Assembly (NCBI GenBank): GCA_037179515.1
Contig: JAXCGZ010003824.1
Span: 35,001 to 99,000 of the forward strand
From: Halocaridina rubra
Lineage: Eukaryota; Arthropoda; Malacostraca; Decapoda; Atyidae
Direction of reading: 5' to 3'
Length of the DNA stretch: 64,000 nt
The notes beneath the pieces were generated by a model. It was not told where the DNA came from and made no database searches. It worked only from the letters and a program-made list of their open reading frames with translations. Positions 22,951 to 36,800 of the stretch are shown piece after piece. Each line of letters starts with the position of its first letter. The first letter of the stretch is position 1. The position numbers and the translations under genes are program-made.

Positions 22951-23874
22951 AAAATGATACTCTCCTTGCCGTTTGCCTGTTTTCAGTTATTACTGAGCAC
23001 AGTAGAAGCACTTAAACTATATTATTGGTTCATGCAATAGAAGTGTAATTCTGTAGACAATAAAAATTTTACCATAAGGTAAAATTATATAAAGGTAAAA
23101 ACATTTCTGGAGATCCTTAGTACAAAACAATGAAAAAATACAATGCTAATATTGCATAATATTTTAGAATTGAAGTTAGATACAGACTAAGAACACGAAA
23201 AAGTTTTGAGAACCATCTGATACATTACCCACAAGCTAGAGACTGTAACGATTTAGTGCAGTGCAGACAGGTCACTTAGTAGAAAGTTAAGTACATACCG
23301 TACACGAATTTTGGGTTTAGGAGGAAGATAACAATGAGTGAGCCCTAAAAGTATTAGAAGTAATGCAAGAGTAAACAATATAGCTCTTCAATCATTCTAC
23401 AAGGCTTACATGATAAATGGTATAGGGTATTACGTAGGAGTTAGATCAACCTTGAACCAAGACCAATGCTCTAATGGCATTCAAAGACAAGGAAAAAGAC
23501 TAAAGTTTGCCGAAGCCAAAAGAACATGATATCGTTAAACCTACAAGCAGAAATCAAAAGCTTAGAGAGACAACATAATCTGGAAGCACTTTCTTACCCC
23601 ACAGAGAACTATCCACCAGTACATCATCAATAAGCAACCTTTGCGGATATGATGTTATTGCAGCCAAATCTTGAAGACTGAGAATTGTAGCCTAGATTTC
23701 ATGCTTAATTGGTGAAGCTTACAAGTAATTAAATAAGGAAGAGAGGATTGCTTTATGCAACAACCATGTATTTTACTTCATCTTTTTTTTTACATTTTGT
23801 GGCATTATTAATACCTCATTATCCCCCTAAGGAAGGAGAGATAAAATACTTCCTCCAAGTTCCCCTGCATGTCA
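22951..23874. other. unannotated spacer
   Basis: No supported feature. Confidence 0.4.
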
Positions 23875-24015
23875 TAAGAGTTGACTAAATGGGTCAGAGC
23901 AAGGGAACCGGGAATTCTCTCCTCTATATTTTCTTTTCCAAAAGGGTCAAGAGTATTTTGCCTTGACTAAGCCACTCCTCTTGTAAGGGGAAAAATAGTT
24001 CATGTATATAGATAT
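23875..24015 (+). mobile_element. RTE 3'-UTR fragment, subtype D
   Basis: Shows GTCAGAGCAAGGGAACCGGG, TCTCTCCTCTATATTTTC and TTGACTAAGCCACTCCTCTTGTAAGGGG. Same 3' terminus as repeat C but a different internal part. Confidence 0.6.
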
Positions 24016-24366
24016 AAATTAATACCTCATGATAGGGGTGGACACAAACTGATTGGAGCTGGGGTATTAAGGTAGGATGCACTTCACGATGCTCCACAGT
24101 GGACTCAATTACAGGTCTGTTACCTTCTGAGTTTTGTATCCTAATCACTACACTACTATAGTCCTCATAAATTTCACTTCTCTCAAAACAAATCATCACT
24201 TTGCCATCACTATTCAAAAACAAATGTTTGGTCTTAAGTAAACATAAAAAGTTGTAGATCTAAACTTTACACATATATTTAGAAATATACGAGAGTATAC
24301 ACTGAAGAGCAATCCTTATATCAAAACAGAACAGAGATATAATTACCAAATATAAATAAATATATA

Positions 24367-24807
24367 TCATTCCAAAGCATCTATTGAGTACAGCAATTCC
24401 TTCAAGCAGCTCTTGATTTCATTAATATCACTGGGCTTAACAGACTCACCACATTCCTTCATTTCCCTCATTAATCTCTGACTTTCATGCAATTTACATA
24501 AAAGTGACTGTACTTGATCTTTATAAGTTTCACAATCATTCAGTTTTCTCTTCTTGGCATCACTTTGTTCATGCGCATTGGTTACATTAATACCTTCAAA
24601 CGTTGGCTGAATATTTGCAATATTAGTAAAATCACTTATGCTTATGAAAGCATTGTTTTTGTCCATGGTTTTGCTGATATTACTCTGTACTTGAATGATG
24701 GAGAGCTCAGTGTGCTCACTTGGAATAGGGTGCGGCTCTTGCTGCAGATAATTTGTGACATATTCTTGCACTTTCTCACTACACCCATCAAGGCACATAG
24801 GTAAGAC
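24367..24807 (-). CDS. FIRRM: FIRRM exon 18 (terminal)
   Basis: Acceptor CGTCATTTTCAG. 146 codons plus TGA. It begins VLPMCLDGCSEKVQEYV, matching the vertebrate IVPQCLSSEETKNKVV. It contains a basic KKRKLND patch, a possible nuclear signal at the position of vertebrate AKRARQE, and a final coiled helix. A 5.4-kb intron separates it from exon 17. No clear AATAAA is visible close to the stop. Confidence 0.95.
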   Translation of the reverse strand, partial: VLPMCLDGCSEKVQEYVTNYLQQEPHPIPSEHTELSIIQVQSNISKTMDKNNAFISISDFTNIANIQPTFEGINVTNAHEQSDAKKRKLNDCETYKDQVQSLLCKLHESQRLMREMKECGESVKPSDINEIKSCLKELLYSIDALE

Positions 24808-27800
24808 CTGAAAATGACGTAATGAAACTTATTTTACAAAAGGTCACAAAATTATCATGAGTAGATTAATGCAAGAGATTATGAAAGGTCATAAAAATAC
24901 CTCCAGTAGATTATGCTATGAGCATACGAAAGGTCACAAAAATATCTGAAGGATATTAAGCGAAAAGCTTACAAAAGGCCATAAAAATATGTTAAGCTGA
25001 GTAAGCTACATTAAGCAAAGCCAAAATACATTATTCATATCCATCACATGAGAAAACACAAGAAAGTGATAGAGTTCCACAATATTATAAAGCAAGGAGG
25101 GAAAAATTATTTGGTTGGGAAAACCAAATTAATGATTAATGGCAAAGAAACCATATCCTTTTAGAAAAGGAAGCACTAAGTCAAAACAGTACCATATATT
25201 TATAAAACTATTGTTTATCAACATGTATATGCCAATTAAATTTTTTTACTAACACTTGTCTCAAATGAACATAAAACTTTGTAACTTTAAACACTATTTA
25301 TAATAAAACAAATAAAATAATTCCAATGTTTACAAACAAATAATAGCAAAAACTGCAAGTGCAAAGCATCGCCTAGGTTGATAAAGCCTGCTTAATAGTA
25401 TCTCCATTTTCCACTTTAAGTGCTAAAAGTGAAATTTCACACATAAGCTTCCATACACATTCCACAATTGTTGTATATACTTCTATATTATTGTAAAAAT
25501 TATGTGTAGTTGAGACTCTCCATGACTCGGGCCAAAGGAATTTCTCGCACCTGCTAGCTCAGTGAACTGTGATGGACGAGTGTGAGGGGAGTTGCCATGT
25601 CATGAAGCGGTGGGGGTAACCAGCTGCGGCTGTCAGCTCCAATTGAAGACTATCCTTGCCCGCCTACCTTGTGGGTGACCCAAGCATGGTGGAAGGGAGG
25701 GAAACGTGGCAACCCTTTATCCCCAAGGAGCTAAGAGGAGTGGTTGAGGTACGTGTGGATCGTGGTGAATGTGCATTTCTTGGCTTAGCCACCCCCCTTA
25801 CAAGGGGAAATGAGGCCATGTCCATGAGACTCTTCATAGGATTAATGATGAAACAAAACTATCCTAGATGTAACAGATTTCTTAGCCTAATACAAGTAAA
25901 TAAACCCATATACAAAATACTGAGAGAAAATTTACTAGGATTGGAGACTACAGTAGCAAAGTGTTTGTAATACTAGACTCAAGCCACCATGGAGAGTTAA
26001 GAAGAGCATCCAGCCCAAATTCCCATGCCACAATCTATCTAAATCTACTCCCATAATGGGAACTAATGGTGACACATAAAACAGAACTAGCATTCTTGGA
26101 ATTACAAGATCAAAGCCTACAAGCAGGAAGAAAACTGAAGACTGCTGAAGCCATGGTCACACAGTGCCCATGCTGTACCACAGAAGGCAATATAAGCAGA
26201 GAACATGTACTGCATTTTTTCAGTTCAACCATTAACAACAAAAACATATTTGACAGCCAAGTCAACTTTCCGGGGGCATTTTAGGCCTTACATTTAATAT
26301 AATTATACCAAACGAAAAAGAAAGACATAAACATCAATAATTATTATCTTGAGAGTGAAATTATACAGTAGGTAAAGTGCTGCATGCAGTACTGATAATG
26401 GGGTGCTTAAGGTCTCATGCTTAGTATTATAAGCAAAACGTACAGAAACGGAAAGATACAGGCATTACAAATTATCTTTGCAAGAGTGAGGGTAAAGGCA
26501 TCCTACACTACTTGAACCCCATATAAAATACTTTATTGAGCATATCATACAGTAGATATAGTGGGGCTGTGGTAGCCCAGTGGTCTAGTGCGCAAGTAAG
26601 GGAGCGACTAACGTGGGTTTGATTCAACTGTAGGGCATTAGACTGGACATCCAACATTAATTCCCCCAGCTCCAAGTCTGTGCCACCATTCACATGGGGA
26701 CTAACTGCGGCGCATGAAGATGCATTGTATATAGTAGATAAAGTACAGTATACAGCACCAATACAGAGCCTATAAATGACAAACTGTTTATTTTGGTTTT
26801 GCAGTGCTAAAAATAAAAGGCAAACCTCAGACTACAACATCTCTTCTTGCCACTTTCCCATGGCTTTATACTCTTTATCCATACCATTTTTCATCCAGAG
26901 AATAAGATATTGCAGAATGCATTCCATTTTCCTTTAGAGCAGAAACATTTGGATCTCTGATGAAGATTTACAATAACACTGATATTATTACTTAACAAAG
27001 CACCCCACAACTACGAAGAGAAAACAAAAAAAGAGTTTTGGTAATAATGAAAGTGATTGTCACTCCGACGTTATATATCATTCAAGAGATCTTCTGAGGC
27101 CCATATGAGCACTGGCAAGGAATAGGTGTTAATATATAAAAGCTGCATTAAGAAACAATGTTAAAACTGCAACACTACTGAGTGAAATGCAAGATGTGTA
27201 CAAGTTATAGGGTAATAAAAAACGCACTTCAAAGATAACTGAAAAGATACGCAAGAACAGTATGCATTCCCCAGGTTAATATCATATTCAAACTGTGATT
27301 ATATTTATAAAAATTTGCAATTCAGTGACTAATGCTCGAAAACTGATAATGAAATGCCTACCTCAATACATGAAACAGGGAAAGGTGGAAAAGGCTAGCT
27401 TGAAACAGCAACTCATATAGATATGAGTTAAAGCTGAGGACAAAGGAAAAGAAACAATATGAACCCTATGAGTGAAAAATAGATATTCCTCACTAAATTA
27501 TTGCACTGTGTCCCCTAAATAAGGTAAACAGTATCAAAAGTGCTTCTACATGGGGTGATATAAGGATACTGAAGGATGTGTTGTTTAAGATAAGCCGTGA
27601 GTACCCATATATTTCACATATATCTGTAAACAGAAGGATTAAAAACGTTTTATGTCAAACGATAAAATGTGTTTTGTAACAAAACATATTTCAATATTAT
27701 GGAAATAATTATGAAGTATCCCTGGTGGTGAGAGGGAAAGAAGTTCACAATCTTATATTTGTGTATAAAAAGCCGACTAAAAGGATTAGGGGAGTGGAAG

Positions 27801-30800
27801 ATTGAAAATTCTTCCCCTCCTGAATATTGGCAGTACAGTATATGTGGAGGCACTCGACCCATCGCACATGAACCTCTGCTAAGTCAAGCATTTAGGTAAT
27901 GCTATGGCCAATCTGCAGGCTCAGGGGGATGGGACATTTTGATTGAAATAAAACTCACAAAATCAAAACAAGTGAAGTACTTCTTCTTCACAACTCATTA
28001 ACATTTCTCAGTTGGTTCTTGAACAAAATTTCTTTTCTTGGTCCCTTTTTAATTCTTGCCCACTAATGTAATACTGTACTGCATAATGAATTGAAAAATT
28101 CATCAAAATCTGGCGGTGCAAATGCTAAAGAGCTGTAAAACAAGCTAAGTTATATAAACCCTTGAAAAAGGCCCTATTCCCAACATTAACCCCTATAAGT
28201 AACCCCATAATGTTATTTATACAATAAGGTGCTTGATAATTCAACATCTTTATGGTATTTTTAACAAACTTACTGAATACATTTAGGCTTTTAAATGATA
28301 TCAGTATCTTATATACCTAAACATTTATATTCATGTGAGCTTACATTATTATTTTCATCCAATTTTTTAAGTACAGCGTACTGTGCAAATGTAGCGTACA
28401 ACTATCTACAATATTATATATATTTTAATCATATAAATGATATCATACAATATTTTATATATTTCAACATTCAGTTTTACGTGGATTTGCACTATTATTG
28501 GGGATTTTTAATGTTTTCTGCTAACCAACATACAGTTGCAAAAACTAATTTTAATCAAATATTACCCTTTCTCGTTGTTATTAACAAACACTGATGCAAA
28601 AGCAAAAGAGATGTAAGGCAAAGCAACATAAAGCAAGGCATACCTGTAGACAGAGAGAACAGGGATTCCAATTTTGATTTTTAACGATCCTTCATCTCAA
28701 ATATTATTAGGCGATAAACCAACAGATTCAAACCTAGCATGACCTTGTAAAATGAAAATGGCTGCAACCCAAAGTGGATAATTTCTGTACTCACTGTACT
28801 TACGAAAAGATACACATATAGATAAAAACATACATATCTATACACGGTCTCAAAATATTATTTCCTTAACCAGATGTCCTCTCATCCCAAAATGTTTAAA
28901 TACATTTATGTATTAGAAAGAGGCATGCCTTTCTCAGATAATTTCTTGTACAGTCTTTCAAGGTAAATACTTGGTCTTACCTTGTCAACTTTCGCCTGTC
29001 TCTGTATTTACTGACTGCATTAACACAAGTGTTGATTGTGAATGAGTAGTGCAGGAACATTATTGGCAAGTGATAAAATTGTTTCCCCCCCAAGAGAAAT
29101 AATTTTCAGAGATTAAGGATGAGATGAAATGGTTAAATCTGTACTGGCATCTCCATTTACCCATATGCTATACCCTCTCATTCGGAGAATATTCCGCTCA
29201 TAATTTACCTGTAACTATAAATGCAACTGAATAAATCAAGACAAAAGACAAATTTTGTTCCCGTTTTTGTATGCAACAGTTAGTCCCCATTTGATTAGTA
29301 GTGGAAACAGACAGGTTGGATCAAAAGGATAATGGCTGGATGCCCTCCCCAACACCCCAGGGAGAACAAACGCTAGTCAGGCTTGTCACTTCCCACCCCA
29401 TGTGCTCTACCACTAAGCTACTGTAGCCCGCAAAAGAGTCATTGACAAATGCTGATCTAATAGCCTGTGTTTATAAAGCAGCTTCAACGTGACAAATAAA
29501 CATTCTGTACATATATCAGTCCCCTCCCCATACATATTCTTTAATATGGCATTGCTATATCAGAAGAAATTATATAGAATCAATGGCAAGGAGTAAGTTT
29601 GGAAATTATAAAAACATTAAAAAATAAAATTGAATGAACAATAAAATTGAATTATAATATGTTACTAAATATTTTTTAACATACAGTACGATATCATACT
29701 ATCCAATACAAAAGGGGTTATGCAATTAAAATCAAACATTCATACCACTTTACGTCCCTACATATACGTTACACATGAGGAAAAAATCTTAGAAAGTCTT
29801 TGTAGTGTTGCACATACTATCAACTTTGCTAAATTCATAAGTAATAAATCAATATGTAGTTTTCAGGACAAGAAATAAATAACACGAAGATTAATCCACA
29901 ATCTGAAAGGCATAAAGTAATCAAGAAGAGCTTAATATCACCCTCTACTGGCCTCCTGATGACGGCCAGTGGAGGATGATTTTGAATTCTAACTGTTTCC
30001 TTTAAACCTTTGAAAGTAATAAATAATAAATATGAATCACAGATTGTAACTAGAGTACACTTTTTCCTTGCATGCAAGCAACCCAAAATTTAAATATCAC
30101 AAGACTTACCATATATTCAGGAATACAAAGTGAAAAGCTTTACAGGAAACACTTCAAACAAATAATTATTAACTCACATTTTCATGGACTGTATGCCGTC
30201 CAAAGGAAACAAAAGTTTCAAGTCCAAATTGCTGAACTAAAGGATTCGAATGTTGGAGTAAACCTGCCATACACTCTGTAAGAGAAAGTAAGATATATAT
30301 TTTCTTATTGTATTGCTCACAAGTTGGGAAGCAAGTAGTCTGGATTACAGCCCACCATAGGACGTTAAAAAAGGCATCCAGCCTTAATCCAGAAGCTCCA
30401 ATTTATCTGCGTTTAACCCCCAATCAACTGAGGACTACCTGTGACACATAAAATCTATATTTTTTTTATATTTAAGAATAACACTTTAATATCTAGTTAC
30501 AAATCAGTTAATGAACGAATGAGAACAAATGCATGATAAAGCTTTGTTGTTTCACATTTTTCTGTTAAACTGTGGACACCTGATTAGTTTCAGCAAAATA
30601 TGGCATGTTGATAAAAAATAATCATCTAAACTCAGATACAAACAATACAATATAAAATTTTGAATCATCTCATTCCACTCGAAGTTCACTTTAAAATATC
30701 GATCTAGAAATTCACCAATATCATTGTGTACAGCATCACTTTCTCAATTTCCTTAAATCCTAAGTTCATAAAATCGTCAATAAATACCGAGTGCTAAATA

Positions 30801-33800
30801 AGAATGACAAACATCTGAAATACTAGAGCATAAAAGTGGATGAACAGAAGCTGCAGATTACATCATCACTTAAAAACCATATGCAGCAACAAGGATCAGA
30901 AATTTCAACAACGACCTATATTTTCTCAATCTGGCATGATAATCATATATACAGAATTATCACAATACTGTATTCTGTTTGCAATCTTATGTATCACTAT
31001 TAATCCCCATTTAAATGTGGGTGGTTACAGACATTCTGTAGCTAGGGAATTTAAGCTGGATGTCCTTCTTTAAGCCCAAGGTGGGTTCGAACAGGGGTTT
31101 GTCAGTTCCATGTACTCTAACCACAGCACTACCATGGCAATGATTTACAAATTTTAAAAACTACATAAAACATATACTTTATTCATACCAGCTATTAGTG
31201 ACAGAACTGACTCCTGCTCTGACGAGGATAAAAGAGTGATTCGACCTAGGGCTTCCAGAAAGTTGGCAATAGCTATGCACACAACTGGTGTACTATTTGT
31301 AACATACATCCTACAGAGAGACAGGATCTGAAAACAATGAGTTTAGATTAAGTAAAATATCTTCATGAAAAGGTTTTCAGTATCTGTAAATTATATACTG
31401 CAATATACCAAGCTCAAGGGACACATATTGTTATAAAACTGTTTGGTATTTTGTAATTATTAATCCCCATCTAAAGGAGGGGAGGACAAACAGGTTTGAA
31501 CCGAGGAATGAAGCCTGGACGCCATTTACAACGACCCACGGTAAGTTCGAACATGAGTGTGTCACTTCCCAAGTCGAGCTCTATAACCACAACACTACCA
31601 TGGTCCCCATATACAGTAATGCCAGAATATGGAAAATGTCTCCAAAAAGTGAGCATAAAATATCCTTAAATATATTTCACAAATTATATGGCAAACAATA
31701 TTAATCTCCTTTTAATGAATAACCTAAACATTTTAAATAAGTGTAACTAGAAGTTAGAGACAGCTACAAAACTAGGTAAATTCCTTCCAATATAAAACAG
31801 TCAAACACACCAGTTTCATATGCTACCTCATTTGCAATTCTGTAAAAGAAATACAAAGCAGATATGTAGGGAACACAAGTAATCCATAAGAATTAATAAT
31901 TATTGCAGCATAACATCGAGTACAGAATATATTCAACTGTCATAGTAATACCTGGCAAAGCTGAGCATTGGAAAAATGAATGATGACAAGGACAGATGCA
32001 TGGGCCATGCAGGCTACAATATGGTCAACCACTGTGGCTCCCATCAATTTTTCAGGCATTCTGAAAAGAAAAATTTCCTATTTCTTCTTTGTCTTCTTGT
32101 TTTTGTTGTACATATTCAATTGCAATAGAATCTTTACTACTTAAAACCATGACAATTTAAGTATATGTAATCTTAAGTTGTATAAACCCTTCTTGTGGAA
32201 AGTATATTTATAAAATGCATCCAAATTTCATGCAAACTCGAAATACTTCTCTGAAGATATGATTAATGACATATTGCCTCATCACGAGCAAAGTTAAAAT
32301 GCTAATGACACACAATATTCATCACTGAAATTTTCACTTCTAAAAGCTCCTGACAGGGCAGGAGAGCCTGGGCAAGGCTTCCGTCATCAAGGCAATTACT
32401 TCATCTCTGAAGACAACACAATTCTTTCAACAGCGAAAAATTACTCTCCAGTGGTTATTTCTCAATATACTCCTTCAAGCTGAAAACATTAAGAGCAGAC
32501 CTACACAAAAATACACACACCCTGAGAACTCCTTAGGAAAGCCCAGGATCTTGCCAGTCAGCTCACAAAACAACAACACTTATTTTAAGCCCTATCAATC
32601 ATGACTTCAGTGGAATAATTTTTATATTTGTAACATAATATATTTGACACAACTTAAATACTACAATATAACCATGGTAATGGGTAATGAAAGAATACTG
32701 CACCCATATTCCTTGCACGTGGTATGAACCACCTAAAGGGGCCAGGTAAGTGATGCCTGGGAATCTCAATCTCCATGAATATTGCCTTTATTGCCACAAA
32801 ACAGCTTATGGCAAAGGTAGTGATAAGAAAGGGATAATGAAGTTGTGCTGCCATAACTTGCTGGTTAAGTTGTGGCCACACAAATATTTGCAGGAGGATA
32901 AGGTATCAAGATGGAAAAAAAAAAAAAAAGATACAGTAAAGATTCAAACTAAGGAAAGACATTACCAGCTTTCAGTAACAGTATTCATAAATTATAAGAT
33001 ATGAACATGGTTAGTATTCCAATCTAATCCTTATATTCACATATATTTAGGGAAGATAATAATACTATTGTTTAAATTTTTTATATGAAGCTAGAAGACA
33101 TGTATCAATTGTAAAGCATGAACTAGATTGGAAATTTCCATACAAATATTTGTAAAGTTTGTCTCTATTTACCTAGTGCAAGAGATTTTTTTTTTTTATT
33201 CAGTTTCAATTATATATTTATTAGTGTAAAAGATATTTCTGACTGTTTCACGTTCCAGACATCAGTAGTACTGTTGGTTACAAGGATTTTTTTTTTTTCA
33301 AATGGGGGTAGATACAAACAGCTGAGAGATGGGTAATTAAAGCTGAATGCCCTTCCTGCTGAGAGCTTGAACTAGGATTTTTCACATCCAAATCAAGTAC
33401 TGTACTCTAATTCCTGCATTACCGCAGCCCCCAACAATGAAACCTAATATTCATGATGCAAAACTTGGAGCAATTTCAGAAAAACATATGCCAAAATCAG
33501 TAAAATAAGCTGATGAATAAAAAATATATTATCAGATCACAAGACTGATATAAGACAAAAGAACATGAGTATGTGAGAAAAACAAAATGAAGAAATAAAC
33601 AAAAAGGGAATATGATTATCTATCTATATACAAATGCCATAATCCCCCTTATAAGAGAGGTGGCTGAGTAAAAGAAAAAAATTCCATGTTCGCCTGCAAG
33701 TAAAAAAAAGTCAACTGAGGTGGAGGGAGGGATATGTGAATCCCCACCTTTGCATTCTCCTCCCCGCAAAGAGTCAAGGGTCTGTGTGATTATGGATATA

Positions 33801-36800
33801 ATAATAATCAACTATGAATTCCAGCAGAAAGACAAGCAAAGGAGTATATCATGGAATAAAGTAAGAAAAGAGAATAAATCTTACTTCAATACTAAAATCT
33901 GCAACTTGTCATAGACAGAACATGTGGTAATAGACAAACTATCAACTATCAAAATAATTTAAAATTTTGGAGCTATATTGAAGAGTAAAACTTCGAGAAA
34001 ACAAGATAACGTTTTCCATAATGAACATTATTCCATATAACCATTCGGGACCATGGTAGCTCAGTGGTAGTGTGTGCAAGTCAGGTTGCGACTAACAGGG
34101 GTTGAATCCCTCACAGGAAGTTAGGAAGGGCATCCAGACATTATCCGCCAGCTCCAACACGTGTGTCTATCCCCATTCCAGTAGGGACTAATTGTGATGT
34201 ATAAATAGAGCAAATAATTCCATATAACCATTTCTAATTTTACAATGGAGAGAGCATTCAGTAATACAGCAGGCATCAGGTATCAAAACTATACGCAATA
34301 ACAAGAATAGCCTGAATTGTAAAAACTTAAATGCACCAATATACCTTTCCCACAGTGTAGCAAGAGAATCAGCAAATTCTTTTTCTACACCCGACAGAGA
34401 AGTTTCACTACTTCTACTGAACGGGACTGAGGATGTGGACACTGGAGTCAGCAATTCAAGCTCCTGCCTCTGCAAATATATAAGTCATTAAATATATCTA
34501 AAATGAGATAATTAAAAATCTAATCGTGTTATGCAGTTTCTTTAAATTCTAAATATCAACTAACGACAGTAATGTGTTAGACAGATACAATCAGAATTGA
34601 ACACGGCACCTGGGCACTAGCACATGCTTAATGGTCACCACGTAAGCAACGAGAAGAAAGAATATGTATAAAAAGAATAAACATGCCAGACAAAAAATAA
34701 AAAATAAAAGCAAAACTTATATAAGGAAACATGACAGTTACATAACTGCATATAAGACAAAAAACATTAGAATGCTTCATACCAATTTTACAAAGTTACA
34801 ATCTGTTGCTTGTTGTGCGCAAATCTCATTTATATTCTGAATGGAAGAAACCATCATTTTGCACTTGCAATCTTTTACTTCAGTTGCTTCATTTTCTTGT
34901 AGAAAACTATATAAAATAGTCATATCCGTGTCTGGGTTAGCATCTACAAAAAACAAACAAGTAATTAAATAAAATATGAAATTTGAAAGTTTATTTATCA
35001 AGCAACAGTAATATCAAAAACTCATTTACAATATATAAATAACTAAATAAATAATAAAATATGCACTTATCAAGTCAATCGATCAAGCAGTAGTAATATC
35101 TATAAAAGTAGCTTTGGTGGAAAGACTAATATCAACTCTACTGCATAAATAATGCTTGGAATATCATCTCAAATTTTCTGGACACTATTATGATAGTATC
35201 TAAGACTAAGCCAATGAACAAAGGCAAATATATGAGAAGCAGAGTATTTCTTCTTGAATTAGTTCAGTTTTTAAGAAATAAATTTTGCGTTGTAATTCTG
35301 GGTTCAATAAATGCTTGTCCCTCAAAGCTTTGTCAAAATAATCTTTACAATTCAGTTAATATGTAATAAATGAATATGCCACTTACTCTTCTCCTTAAAT
35401 GTGCACATAAAGTGTTCCTTATCAGCTTGTGTAAGTTTAGAAACAAGTCTTCCAAGCAAGGAGGCAGTGATTAGACTTTCCTGAGAATATGACACTGTGT
35501 GTGGTAGAATATCCAGTAAAAATACGCAATGCTGCAAACACAACTCGCTTGTTCCATATCTGAAATATAATGGCAGATTTTGTAAAAAGTTGGATTCTGA
35601 AGAATGTGTGCTTTGACTAGGTCAACCCACTTACAAGGGGGATTGCAACCCCTGTATATGTATGCATGCAATTTTCCACTGGATTAGGTCAGGATCCTCC
35701 GGAAAATCCTTCAAATTAAAAGAATTAAGGCAGGAGGGTGATGTAAAGCTCTTGTCTACACAAGTTAGAAATAGCAGAGGAGTGATATATAGCTGCTTCC
35801 TGTACAATTCTTCATGCTAGGCACTGGGGTAGGGCAACATTACCTACTCCATGATCCCCTGCATCATAAAACACAACTAAATTAGGTGCAGTGAGGGTGC
35901 TGAAAATCCCCTCCTTTATATTTTCCTCCCTCAACGTATTTTATGCTTTGATTAAACTAACCCCCTTACAAGGGGGATTATCGCTTTTGGACATAGACAA
36001 ATAGATTACCAAAACAAAAAAAAGTACATAGAAATGCTAATACCATATCTCAACTAACCTTGCAAGAAAACACCAAACGTCAGAAACTAAGAGAGAAGGC
36101 CATAAATGTCCACTTAACAACCATTCTATAAGAACTTCTTCAAGAACTTGAAATTGAGTGCCATCTAAGTTGGCCACCAAAACGCATAAACGAGTCAAAA
36201 TATGTTCGTAAAGAGACACACTGCTGTGTTGCTGACCTCCGTACATCACTCCATCCCTTTTGCAAGGCAAAGACAATGATACATGACCTGGAATTAACAA
36301 CAAACATTCAATAATTAAATATTAGTTATGGATATACACTGGAAGGATATTCGTATTAATGATGGCCCTCTTCCAGAGGAATATTTTTATTTAATACGAT
36401 ATGACTTCTGCTGTCATATTAAGCAAGTTAGCCATAATAAAAAACGAAACAAGAAAACAAAACTAAAACAATACTCAATAACAGCTCTCTGATCTCTATC
36501 ATCTTCTCACAGTCTGGTATTTGCGTGTTTTACAAGGCGAAAGAGGAGTAACCCCAGAGTGCTCAAGGGTTATTCAAATTTACAAGGCAAATCATCTATC
36601 CAAACTTAACAATTTAAGGGATTATTTAACTATACATGGGGTTCTAGGAGTTACTGTACTAGTTTTTGCAAGATCTCATTACTCTAGTCTCAAATACTGA
36701 TTCGTGTGCATTACGGGCATGGGAGTACTCCTTTCAAGCAAAACCAATAACCATACAATTCGTACAGGAGTATACGACACACTATAAGTGTAGAAGAAAA

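Noticed and set aside
30108..30165. Extra FIRRM exon after exon 17 (candidate donor GTAAGT near 30,110)
   Set aside because: The frame continuing from exon 17 hits a stop there, and exon 17 already joins exon 18 in phase with continuous homology.
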